From assembly GCA_963825305.1 (NCBI GenBank), contig CAWGTA010000009.1, forward strand, positions 310,001 through 374,000: a stretch of 64,000 bases of DNA, read 5' to 3'. How positions within the stretch are numbered: the stretch's first letter is position 1; the number at the start of each line of letters is the position of its first letter. Below are positions 53,826 through 62,280 of the stretch, one piece after another. The translations under genes were made by a program, and so were the position numbers. Source of the stretch: PSRJ01 sp963825305 (GTDB lineage Bacteria; Acidobacteriota; Terriglobia; Bryobacterales; Bryobacteraceae). The notes under the pieces were generated by a model. It had not been told where the DNA came from and did not search any database. It saw only the letters and a program-made list of their open reading frames with translations.

Positions 53826-54206
53826 CTACGCGCTGATGGCCAGCGGCCGCTCTACCGGTTGAAAATATCGCGGTGCATGAAACGGCTGAAAGCGGTAGCC
53901 GATCCCGAAAATCGTCTCGATATACCGATCGGCATACGAGCCCAGTTTCTTGCGCAGCCGGCGAACGTGCACATCCAACGTCCGCGTGCGGATCTCCGGG
54001 CTGTATCCCCAAACCTGCAGCAACAACGCTTCCCGTGGCACAATCTGTCCGGCGTATTGCACCAGCAGCGACAGAAGGTCGTACTCCTTGCGGGTCAATG
54101 TCATCCGACGCCCGTCCAGAGCCACCACCTGCTGCTGGAAATCAAAAGATAAGTGCTCGTCACCGTACGATTGCAAGTGACTTCCGTTCTCCCGAATCGG
54201 TCCCAT
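53826..54206 (-). CDS. Stand-alone OmpR/PhoB-type DNA-binding domain
   Basis: A 126-residue protein consisting only of the C-terminal winged-helix effector domain of OmpR-type response regulators: MTLTRKEYDLLSLLVQYAG, LLQVWGYSPEIRTRTLDVHVRRLRKKL (split) and IETIFGIGYRF. The receiver domain is missing and the stretch upstream (54207-54306) has no coding character, so the start at ATG 54206 seems true. It could be a constitutive regulator or a truncated gene. Confidence 0.85.
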   Translation of the reverse strand: MGPIRENGSHLQSYGDEHLSFDFQQQVVALDGRRMTLTRKEYDLLSLLVQYAGQIVPREALLLQVWGYSPEIRTRTLDVHVRRLRKKLGSYADRYIETIFGIGYRFQPFHAPRYFQPVERPLAISA

Positions 54207-54306
54207 ATGTTCTTCTATGTCCTCCTAGGGCAATCCTACGGTGGAGGCCTTTTGAGGTGATTGTGGAGTTGTAAAAACTTTGTAAAAACGCCGCCGCCGG
54301 GCTTGC

Positions 54307-55530
54307 TTAACTGATTTGAAATACAGGCGACGGGCCCGTATAGCGGGCGCGTGGACGAATCAAATTGCCATCGGCGTATTGCTCCATGGCGTGCGCGATC
54401 CAACCCACTGTCCGCCCCAGAGCGAACAGGAGGAGCGGCGCGCGCTCCGGTAAGCCATACGTACGTGCTACTGCCACCAACGCGAAATCGAGATTGGGCC
54501 GATCGTGCAGCAACTCCGATCCCGCCTTCGCGAGGCTTCGTATCAGCCGCCACTCCACCGCGTTTCCACTGGCCTCCGCCAAACGCAGTAACAGCGCAGC
54601 GCGCGGGTCGCCCGCGGGGTAGAGTGGATGACCGAATCCCGGTATGCGCTCTCCGCGGCGCAGCCGGTTTGCTACGACAGTACCGGCACGCCGCGGCGTT
54701 TCCACCTCTGCGATCAGTGAGGACACGCGTTCCGTCGCTCCGCCGTGCAGGCTTCCTTTCAACGTTGCGATGGCGGCCGACACAACGTCGTAGGGAGTGG
54801 CTTGGGCAGATGCCGCGCATCGGGCCGCAAAGGCCGAGACGTTGAGTTCATGGTCCGCCGAGAGCACGAGCGCCGTTCGAATCGCGCTGCCCGCAGCCGG
54901 CCTCTTCGGCACCCACCCCGCCTGCAGGGCCACATGGATCGGATCGTCCGACACGCGTCCCGCCGTTATGTTCGTCAACAGCCGGAGAATGCGCGCTCCT
55001 GTCTGGCGCACCGCCGCCGGGCGCAAATCGTAGGCCTTCAGGTCCACCGCTCCTGCGATCGGCAGCACCGCCTGCAGCAACGTCAACGGGTCCTTCGTCG
55101 AAATCCGCAGGCGTGCTAACAGGCCTGGGGAGAGCGCCGGTCTCTGCACGAAAAGCCGTTCCCGTTCGACCCCTTCCACTTCCCACAACAGCTCCGCCGC
55201 TTGCTCCAGGCTCCCCGTTTCCGCCAGCGTCGCGGCATCCTGCCCGCGATAATACAACCTGCCTTTCTGAATGAGTGTGATCCCCGATTCGAGCACCGGG
55301 CTGCCCCAATGCAAGCCTCGTGCGGCAGCCTTGGCCGGATCGCGCCGCGTGTCCTTCCGCTCGCGCAAGCGCTCCACGTCATCCCGGTAGTAGCGCCGCT
55401 CTCTCGGCTGGCCGGGCACCGGTTCGGACCGCAATTGGCCGCGGCTGGTGTAGGCGTACAGCGTCGCCTTCGTCACCCCTAACCCGTCAGCGGCCTGCTT
55501 GGCCGTCAAGTAGTATCGGTCGGCGTGCAT
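54307..55530 (-). CDS. Citrate synthase-like protein with N-terminal DNA-binding domain
   Basis: A 407-residue protein of the citrate synthase family. The first 65 residues form an excisionase/MerR-like helix-turn-helix (LTAKQAADGLGVTKATLYAYTSRGQL, split), followed by a type II citrate synthase fold: ESGITLIQKGRLYYRG, DHELNVSAFAARCAAS, KGSLHGGATE with its histidine, and FGHPLYPAGDPRA. ATG 55530 is the likely start; a TTG five codons earlier is possible. It diverges from a second citrate synthase at 55582. The DNA-binding domain suggests an enzyme that also regulates, perhaps its neighbour and itself. Confidence 0.88.
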   Translation of the reverse strand: MHADRYYLTAKQAADGLGVTKATLYAYTSRGQLRSEPVPGQPRERRYYRDDVERLRERKDTRRDPAKAAARGLHWGSPVLESGITLIQKGRLYYRGQDAATLAETGSLEQAAELLWEVEGVERERLFVQRPALSPGLLARLRISTKDPLTLLQAVLPIAGAVDLKAYDLRPAAVRQTGARILRLLTNITAGRVSDDPIHVALQAGWVPKRPAAGSAIRTALVLSADHELNVSAFAARCAASAQATPYDVVSAAIATLKGSLHGGATERVSSLIAEVETPRRAGTVVANRLRRGERIPGFGHPLYPAGDPRAALLLRLAEASGNAVEWRLIRSLAKAGSELLHDRPNLDFALVAVARTYGLPERAPLLLFALGRTVGWIAHAMEQYADGNLIRPRARYTGPSPVFQIS

Positions 55531-55531
55531 G

Positions 55532-55551
55532 TATTGATTCCACAATCAATA
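55532..55551. promoter_or_regulatory. Candidate operator in the citrate synthase divergon
   Basis: A perfect inverted repeat TATTGAT-TCCACA-ATCAATA in the 51-base gap between the two divergent genes. It adjoins the start of the HTH-containing gene and lies 30 bases upstream of the other start, suitable for autoregulation. A TTGACA at 55552-55557 is directly next to it. Confidence 0.5.
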
Positions 55552-55581
55552 TTGACAACATTATGAGACTAGGTCAAACAT

Positions 55582-56711
55582 ATGGCTATGACAGAGGGTT
55601 TGGAAGCCGTTGTGGCCGCTTCCACTCGATTAAGCCACGTCGATGGGCAAGCGGGTCAATTACTACTTTGCGGGTATCGCGTAGAGGACTTGGCGCCTCA
55701 CGCCAGTTTCGAAGAAGTGGCTCACCTGTTCCTGCATGGCCGTCTTCCGGAGCCCGCGGAGCGCGTGTCATTCGCGCGCAACCTTGCAGGACGGCGCCGC
55801 ATCCCCGCGCGCAGCTATCGGTGTTCTTCGCGAGGCTGCTGCCGCGAAGGTGCCGCCGATGGATGCTCTCCGCATGGCCGCGGCCACTCTTAGTCTCGGC
55901 CGCGAGGAGAATCCCTTCGACGACGCTCTCACCGCCATCGCGGCCTTCCCGGCCATCGTTGGAGCCTATTGGCGGATTGCGAATGGCGAGGAGCCTGTTC
56001 CCGTGCGCTTCGACCTTTCGCACGCCGCTCACTACCTCCATCAATTGACCGGCGTCGAACCATCTGCCGAAAGAGCCCGCGCCTTAGAAACCTACCTCAA
56101 CACGGTCTGCGATCACGGCCTCAACGCTTCTACGTTTACGGCGCGGGTGATCGTCTCCACGCGCTCCGACGTGATCTCCGCGATTACCGGCGCGCTCGGT
56201 GCGCTCAAGGGCCCGTTACACGGCGGCGCTCCCGGCCCCGCGCTAGACATGGTCTTCGAAATCGGCACGCCCGATCGCGCCGAGTCGCGTCATCCGCGCG
56301 AAGCTGGATCGCGGCGAGCGCCTCATGGGTTTCGGCCATCGCATCTACCGCGTGCGCGATCCGCGCGCCGACGTCCTGGCCCAGGCCGCGGAGATCTTGT
56401 GGGGCAGGGACATGCCCTGCCACGTGTATGACCTCGCCCGCAGCGTCGAAGCCACCGCCCTTCGCCTGCTACGCGAATACAAGCCGGACCGCCGGCTGGA
56501 CACCAACGTCGAATTCTACACGGCGCTTCTCTTACACGGCCTGGATTTGCCCACCGAACTGTTCACGCCCACCTTCGCCGTCGGCCGCGTCCTGGGCTGG
56601 TCCGCGCATTGCCTCGAGCAGCTTCGCGACGGCAAGCTCATCCGCCCGCAATCCGCTTACATCGGTCCGACCGATCTTCAGTATGTAACTTCCGGCGCCG
56701 CGGCAAATTGA
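55582..56711 (+). pseudogene. Citrate/2-methylcitrate synthase, two frameshifts
   Basis: The protein is about 375 residues when the frame changes near 55805 and 56288 are ignored. Segments: start LEAVVAASTRLSHVDGQAG, LLLCGYRVEDLAPHASFEEVAHL (split), then DALRMAAATLSLG, DHGLNASTFTARVI, LKGPLHGGAPGPALDM with the catalytic histidine, FGHRIYRVRDPRADVL, and the C-terminal VEFYTALLLHGL and FAVGRVLGWSAHCLEQ. A WGRDMPCH insert at about 56400 is coded by a dispersed repeat. Its 3' end overlaps the convergent FHA gene by 34 bases. Confidence 0.8.
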
Positions 56712-57484
56712 AACACCACAACCGCCAGCCCGAAGTGAATCTCGTCTCCCGGCTCCAGTTTCGTACCGCGGGTATTGCGGTGCACTTCGATACTCATGCC
56801 GTCGCGCACGATCCACGTGCCGCAATCATGGCCGCCCAGTGCGTACCAGCGGTCATTGAACAAGCGATATTCCCCGGTGGCCTTGTCAAAACCGATGTGG
56901 GCGTGTTCGCGCGAAACCGAGCGATTGATTTCGGTGTCGGCGGCGAACACCAGGTCGTTGCGCCGGTGCAGGCCTTCGGACCGCATCACGTCCACCGCGC
57001 GCCCGATGTTGGTGCGCGCCTTGGCCAGGCGGATCTCCGTCGCGTTGGCGTCGCCCTCGCGCACCACCAACTTGGCGGTCATGCCGCCGGTTGCCTGCTC
57101 CTGCAAGCCGGTCTCTACCCGCAGCCAGTTCTCGCCGCGCTGCGGCAGCCCGGGAGTCACCTGCACATCGACGCGCAGGTTCTCGGGATACCGGCAAGCG
57201 GCATGCACCAGCGCGCCGCGCACTTCCTGCTCTAGGTATTTGCGAAAGAATTTCCCGCCGTAGACCGCGCACCGGCTCTCCTCCACGCCGCGCAGTTCGA
57301 CGCGCAGCAGGTCGTAGGGAAAGACTTTCTTGCCGCCCGAGCGGTAGCTCTTTTCGCGAATCTGATCGAGCACCGCCAGCCGGATCTCGGCAAGTTCCGG
57401 CGGCTCTTCGGGATTTGGTGTGCTCGCTAAAGGCGCTTCAAACAGCGTTCTGCCCCATTTTTCCAAGTATTCCGTCAGATTCAT
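56678..57484 (-). CDS. FHA-domain protein with FhaA-like N-terminus
   Basis: A 268-residue cytoplasmic protein. The N-terminal 125 residues have the pattern of FhaA_N/DUF3662 (for example KKVFPYDLLRVEL and VYGGKFFRKYLEQEV). The C-terminal FHA domain (about 165-260) shows GRAVDVM, then INRSVSREHAHIGF with the phosphothreonine-binding Arg, Ser and His, and a closing LEPGDEIHFG. It starts inside the four-base overlap with the SEDS/PBP gene, so it is probably an effector of the linked Ser/Thr kinase. It overlaps the convergent citrate synthase gene by 34 bases. Confidence 0.87.
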   Translation of the reverse strand: MNLTEYLEKWGRTLFEAPLASTPNPEEPPELAEIRLAVLDQIREKSYRSGGKKVFPYDLLRVELRGVEESRCAVYGGKFFRKYLEQEVRGALVHAACRYPENLRVDVQVTPGLPQRGENWLRVETGLQEQATGGMTAKLVVREGDANATEIRLAKARTNIGRAVDVMRSEGLHRRNDLVFAADTEINRSVSREHAHIGFDKATGEYRLFNDRWYALGGHDCGTWIVRDGMSIEVHRNTRGTKLEPGDEIHFGLAVVVFQFAAAPEVTY

Positions 57485-60400
57485 GGCAACATTCCTAATT
57501 TTTTCGCGGCTTCCATCACGTCACGTGCGATGGGCGCCGCGGTTCGCGCGCCGTATCCGCCGTGCTCCACCACCACGGCAAACGCCAGCCGCCGCGAAGC
57601 ATCCCCGTCATACGGTGCGAATCCCGCAAACCAGGAGTGCGGTTCTCCCGCATCCAACTGCGCCGTTCCCGTTTTCCCCGCGAAGCTGATTTCCGAACCC
57701 GCCATGGCGCGCCGGGCCGTGCCCTCCGTCACCACGCGCCGCATCGCACGGGCGAGGAAGTCGGCCTGCGCCGGAGCTACCACAAGCGACGAGCTCGCGC
57801 TCCCGTCGGCTATCCATCGCCCCTGCGGAACCTGTCCGTGGGATGCAATCGTGGCTACCACCAGCGCCATGCGGAACGGCGATATCAACACCGGCCCCTG
57901 TCCGTAAGCTGCGAACGGCAAGGCTTTGCGCAACTCGGCCGGATCGCCGGTGGAAATGCCCAACTGTTCCGCCGTACTGGCCAGCGCTTTGGATCCCACG
58001 TCATGCACACCCAGTTGTGCAAAGTACGCGTTACAGGAAACCGTGATGGCCCGTTCCATATCGAGCGTGCCGTGCGCGCGGTCGCCGATGTCGTCTTTGA
58101 TGGGCCGGTTCCATCCCGCGATCACGGTTCCGGCGCGGCCGTCCGGCAGCCTCCGGCAAAGGAACGTGCGGTTCTTCAGCTCCGGATCAATACGCAGCGC
58201 GGCAATGGCCGTCACCAGTTTGAAGGTGGAACCCGGCGGATATAATCCGTAGCGCGCGCGGTCGAGCAACTCGTCCGGAGTGGCCGCGGCGGAACGGGCC
58301 GCCAGCGGGCCGGGCGCGGGTGCGCTGACCATCGCCAGCACATTCCCGGTGGCCGCCTCGACTACGACCAGCGCTCCCCGCTCCGCGCGGGCTTCCCGCA
58401 AGCGCCGCTCCAGTATCTCGTGTGCCTGCACCTGAAGCCGCGCATCCAACGTCAGCCGTATGTCGCGATCGCGCGCCAGCACGCGAGCCAACGCCGGGTT
58501 TCCGGGCTGGTGCCGGTTCCTCACCAGCGATGCCAGTTCGCCGTAATCGTAGCCCTGCAATTTGCCGTTGGAGTCGTGTTCCACGAGCGAAGCATTAGTC
58601 GCGTGGAAATTTTCGCCGGTGCGCCAATCGCCCACTACATGGGCCATGGCCGCGCCGAATGGATAGTGCCGGCCATCGAACCGCGACGCGGCTTGGTCAA
58701 GCGAGATCCCCAGCGCAGCGTACTCCGAGCGATGCCGTTCCAACTCGGCCCAATCGCTGGTAGCCAGCGGAATCCCGTTGCGGTCGTAGATGCTGCCACG
58801 CGGAATCTCGCGGGCCAGTGAATTCAGGCGCGGATTGTGCTGCGGGCGCTTCACGCCATCGGCTTCGAACGTGTGCGCGTCACGCGCCAGGTAGTTCGTA
58901 TCGTTGACCACCTGGTAGCGCGCCGCCATCGCCAGCAGCACTACTCCCGCTACCGCCAGCGCGCCCTCCACCCACCGTGCCGGACCGCGCAGCAGTTCCT
59001 GTGATTCTCCCTCGCGCTGGTCCGCCGAGATGGAAATTAGCAGCGCGAACACCAGGAAGTTGGCGAGCATGGCGGTGTTCCCCGAGCTTAGAAATGGCGA
59101 GACCACGCCCGAGAGCGGCAGCGCGCCGAGCACGCCCGCGCTAATGAGAAGCATCTCGCACGCGATTAGGCTGCCCAGCCCCAGCGCTAGGAAGAATCCG
59201 TAGTGTGTGCCGGCGCGGATCGCGGTACGCCACGCCCGCGCCACCAGGTATCCGAACATCAGAAAGATCGCCGCCACCCCCAGGAATCCCCACTCTTCGC
59301 CGATGGCAGGCAGCACCAGGTCGGTGTTGCCCGCCGGAATCACTTCCGGATCGCCCCACCCCGGTCCCGAGCCGAATGGGCCGCCCGTGGAAAATGCCCA
59401 AAGCGCATGCGCCAGTTGGTCACCGCCGCGCACATCGTTGTCCCACGGCGCAACCCACATATTGATCCGCTCTACCACGGTGGTTGGTTTGCCCAGCCGG
59501 TAACCCACCGCGACGGAAGCCACCATCAGCACGAGCCCCGCCACAGCCAGCCCCGGGCGGCCGCGCGCCACTCCGAACATGGCGAGAAAGACGAAGAAGG
59601 TGACCAGCGCGGGTCCCAGATCCTTCAGCAGGAAGAACAACACGAGGGCCGCTGCCACTGCGCACAACACCGGCACCACGTGCTCCAGCCGTGGCATGCC
59701 GACGCGCCGCCACAGCCCGGCCGCGAACCTCTTCTCGCGCAGATCGCGCAGCCGTTCCCAATTGCGCGTGAAGTAGCCGGCCAAAAACAGCACCAGCAGA
59801 ATCTTGATGGCCTCCACTGGTTGAAACGGCCCCAGGTTCACTTTGACGCCCGACCCCGTGGGGCCGCGGCCGAGCGCCATCAGCAGGCCGAACAGGGCAA
59901 GAGCCGCCAGCAGCGGCGTATAGCACCAGTCCGAAAGCCGCCGGTAATCGAACGCTTTCAGTGCCGGCAGTGCCAGCAACAGGCAGCCCAGAAAAACGCC
60001 GAGCGCGAACTTGCGGAACTCGAGTGTGTCGCGCAAGGGATCGCGCATGCTGAGCATCAGGCTCAATCCGATGCCGCTGAGCAGATGCAGCGCGGGCAGA
60101 AACGAGCGGTCTCCGGGAAAGTGGGCCAGCTTCCACACCAGCGCCACCAGGTAGAAACCGGCGAAGTACAGCCCCACCCACCGGAAGAACTCCGCACGAA
60201 ATTCATGCGGCGTGCGCGCCACCAGCAGCGGCTTCAATTTGGCCAGGACCCCTCGCGGAACGGGCTTGCGCGCCAGCGCCCCCAGGTTCTTCACCGGCCG
60301 GCTCGCTTCGAGCGCCTGGAATAAGTCGTCCGCTATCTGCGTGCGATCGGGCAGCGATTCTACAGCGGGCAGCAGCTCGTCCGGAGACCGGACCGCGTTC

Positions 60401-60606
60401 ACATTCACCAGCCCGCCGTGGAGCAAACGATCGTCGGCGCTCGCCAGGTCTGGTGACTTTGCCGCATACACCATGCCCAGTCCGGCTGCAACCAATACTG
60501 ACGCGCCGATCAGCCACAGAATCTCGCTCCGCGGTTTGGTCTTCGCGCGGTCTCGTATGACCACGGGCGTCGCACCGGCCGACGTCCAACTCTTGGTTAC
60601 CGCCAC
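57481..60606 (-). CDS. SEDS glycosyltransferase fused to class B PBP transpeptidase
   Basis: A single polypeptide of 1041 residues. Residues about 25-575 are a RodA/FtsW-type SEDS protein: a first helix, a periplasmic loop of about 130 residues, then about ten helices with the catalytic-region LLKDLGPALVTFF, LGPFQPVEAIKILLVLFLAGY (split) and GEEWGFLGV. Residues about 590-1041 are a class B PBP with IPRGSIYDRNG, SxxK in PPGSTFKLV, SxN in VSCNAY and KTGTA. Glycan polymerisation and peptide cross-linking are thus in one chain. The start is GTG 60606, ten bases inside the kinase gene. Physiologically it would build wall under kinase control. Confidence 0.9.
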   Translation of the reverse strand: MAVTKSWTSAGATPVVIRDRAKTKPRSEILWLIGASVLVAAGLGMVYAAKSPDLASADDRLLHGGLVNVNAVRSPDELLPAVESLPDRTQIADDLFQALEASRPVKNLGALARKPVPRGVLAKLKPLLVARTPHEFRAEFFRWVGLYFAGFYLVALVWKLAHFPGDRSFLPALHLLSGIGLSLMLSMRDPLRDTLEFRKFALGVFLGCLLLALPALKAFDYRRLSDWCYTPLLAALALFGLLMALGRGPTGSGVKVNLGPFQPVEAIKILLVLFLAGYFTRNWERLRDLREKRFAAGLWRRVGMPRLEHVVPVLCAVAAALVLFFLLKDLGPALVTFFVFLAMFGVARGRPGLAVAGLVLMVASVAVGYRLGKPTTVVERINMWVAPWDNDVRGGDQLAHALWAFSTGGPFGSGPGWGDPEVIPAGNTDLVLPAIGEEWGFLGVAAIFLMFGYLVARAWRTAIRAGTHYGFFLALGLGSLIACEMLLISAGVLGALPLSGVVSPFLSSGNTAMLANFLVFALLISISADQREGESQELLRGPARWVEGALAVAGVVLLAMAARYQVVNDTNYLARDAHTFEADGVKRPQHNPRLNSLAREIPRGSIYDRNGIPLATSDWAELERHRSEYAALGISLDQAASRFDGRHYPFGAAMAHVVGDWRTGENFHATNASLVEHDSNGKLQGYDYGELASLVRNRHQPGNPALARVLARDRDIRLTLDARLQVQAHEILERRLREARAERGALVVVEAATGNVLAMVSAPAPGPLAARSAAATPDELLDRARYGLYPPGSTFKLVTAIAALRIDPELKNRTFLCRRLPDGRAGTVIAGWNRPIKDDIGDRAHGTLDMERAITVSCNAYFAQLGVHDVGSKALASTAEQLGISTGDPAELRKALPFAAYGQGPVLISPFRMALVVATIASHGQVPQGRWIADGSASSSLVVAPAQADFLARAMRRVVTEGTARRAMAGSEISFAGKTGTAQLDAGEPHSWFAGFAPYDGDASRRLAFAVVVEHGGYGARTAAPIARDVMEAAKKLGMLP

Positions 60607-62276
60607 CGCGGCCGCCTCCCCGTCTTCTTCACCACCGGCCGATGAATGCCTTCGAGTTCTCGCAAGTGTGCATCCACCTGGTCGAAACCGGGGATGCGCT
60701 GGTATTGCCGGCGCGCGGCCCCGGCATCCTTCTCTGCTTCTTCCCACTCGCGTGCGGCCGCCTCCTCCTGGGCCCGCAGGCGCCACGCATCGCCCTGCTG
60801 CTCAATCTCACGCCGCCCTAAAACCGCTCCCAGCCGCTCGGCCGTCGAGAACTCGCTCATGGCCTCCTCCGCGTTGGGCAGCGAGTACACATACAGCCGT
60901 GCCAATGCCAGGTGCGGCGCCGGGTCGTTGTGCATCAGGAGCGCTGCGTTCGCGAAAAAATCGCTCGCATTCTTGCGCATCTGCGTGGCCGCGGTGTCGG
61001 AGTACTGTCCGCCCATCAGGCGCTCCAGCGCCGCATAGCCCCGGCTCAACGCTAGTTTTCCCAAAGTGCGGTCGTCGCCTCCGTTCAGATCCGCCGCGCG
61101 CGCCAGGCACACCTCGGCCTTCTGCCAGTCAAAATCATGCAGCGAGGGATCCGAGCTTTTCCGGTACGCCTCCAGTACGCGGTCCGCCGTCGCGATATAG
61201 AGCGTTGGCAGCGCCAGATCGGGCGGGGCGGCTGCTTGGGGAGCCACGCGGTTCGTCTGCAGAGCCTGCCACGCAAAGGTGCCGCCGATCGAGAGGCCCA
61301 TCCCGACCGCAAACCACGCCACCGCGCCCCCCACCTGCAGCCGGACACGCGCGCGCCTCAACGTGCGGGTCGCTTTGCGGATATACTCGCGGGCGGCTTC
61401 GATGGTGGCATTGGGGCTCCACGCCGAGCGGCGCTCCATCTCCGCCACCGTGGTCTTGTGTTCCAGAAACGCTTGCAAATCAGCCTGGAACTCGCGAGCC
61501 GAACCGTACCGCCGCTTCGGATCCAGTGCGAGAGCCTTGCTCACTACATCGCGTAACGATCGTGGCAACCTCGCCGACAAGGCGCGCGGCGGCCGCCCCG
61601 AGCGAATCAGAGTCTCCAGTTTGCGTGTGCTCTCGGCCTGGAACGGAGGCTCGCCCGCGAGCATCTCGTAGAGCGTCGCGCCGACCGCCCACAAGTCCGA
61701 CTGCTGGTCCACTTCCGAGCGCGTCAGCCGTTCCGGCGAGCAGTAACCCGGGCTGCCGAATTGGTGCAGCGTGGCGGTCCGCCCGGCGCGCAGCATCTTG
61801 GCGATTCCGAAATCCAGCAGGCGCACCGTGTCGTGCGGCCCCAGGTGAATGTTGGAGGGCTTGATATCGCCGTGCACCACGGTCGATTGCCACGAGTGAA
61901 ACTTCGCGAGCTGTTCGCAGATCTCGAGAGCAATGGTGGCCGCCCGGTAAGGATCGACGGCGGTCTCGGCCCTGAGCACCTCGGACAGGTTGCGCCCTTC
62001 CACGTACTGCATGGCGATGTAGAAGTAGCCGTCGGCGTCGCCGATATCGTAGATCTCGATCACGCGCGGATCCAGATCGTGCATTTCCCGCTGGATCGTT
62101 GCGCCGCGCCGCTCGGCTTCCAGCACCAACTGGTTCACGGAATCGCCGCTCGACTGGATCACCTTCAGCGCGGCCTGCCGGTTTTCCACCGTGTCGATCG
62201 CCAGGTAGACCTCCGTCATGCTCTTGCCGAGCCGGCGGACGATTTCATAACGGCCAATCCGTGACGGCGCGGTCAT
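60597..62276 (-). CDS. Membrane-anchored Ser/Thr protein kinase
   Basis: A 559-residue Hanks-type kinase. The kinase domain covers residues 7-270: VAIK-type lysine in AALKVIQ, catalytic HGDIKPSNIHL (non-RD, with HGD), DFGIAKM and APE-like CSPERL. The glycine loop reads LGKSMTEVYLA and lacks the usual second and third glycines. One transmembrane helix (about 320-340) is followed by a C-terminal part of about 215 residues with helical, TPR-like character. No PASTA domain is present. It starts five bases after the PP2C stop and overlaps the SEDS/PBP gene. Its substrates probably include the FHA proteins or wall enzyme. Confidence 0.93.
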   Translation of the reverse strand: MTAPSRIGRYEIVRRLGKSMTEVYLAIDTVENRQAALKVIQSSGDSVNQLVLEAERRGATIQREMHDLDPRVIEIYDIGDADGYFYIAMQYVEGRNLSEVLRAETAVDPYRAATIALEICEQLAKFHSWQSTVVHGDIKPSNIHLGPHDTVRLLDFGIAKMLRAGRTATLHQFGSPGYCSPERLTRSEVDQQSDLWAVGATLYEMLAGEPPFQAESTRKLETLIRSGRPPRALSARLPRSLRDVVSKALALDPKRRYGSAREFQADLQAFLEHKTTVAEMERRSAWSPNATIEAAREYIRKATRTLRRARVRLQVGGAVAWFAVGMGLSIGGTFAWQALQTNRVAPQAAAPPDLALPTLYIATADRVLEAYRKSSDPSLHDFDWQKAEVCLARAADLNGGDDRTLGKLALSRGYAALERLMGGQYSDTAATQMRKNASDFFANAALLMHNDPAPHLALARLYVYSLPNAEEAMSEFSTAERLGAVLGRREIEQQGDAWRLRAQEEAAAREWEEAEKDAGAARRQYQRIPGFDQVDAHLRELEGIHRPVVKKTGRRPRWR

Positions 62277-62280
62277 GCGA

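Noticed and set aside
60607..60786. Upstream extension of the SEDS/PBP gene
   Set aside because: The added residues are Arg/Gly/Ala noise overlapping the kinase gene in another frame; GTG 60606 fits better.
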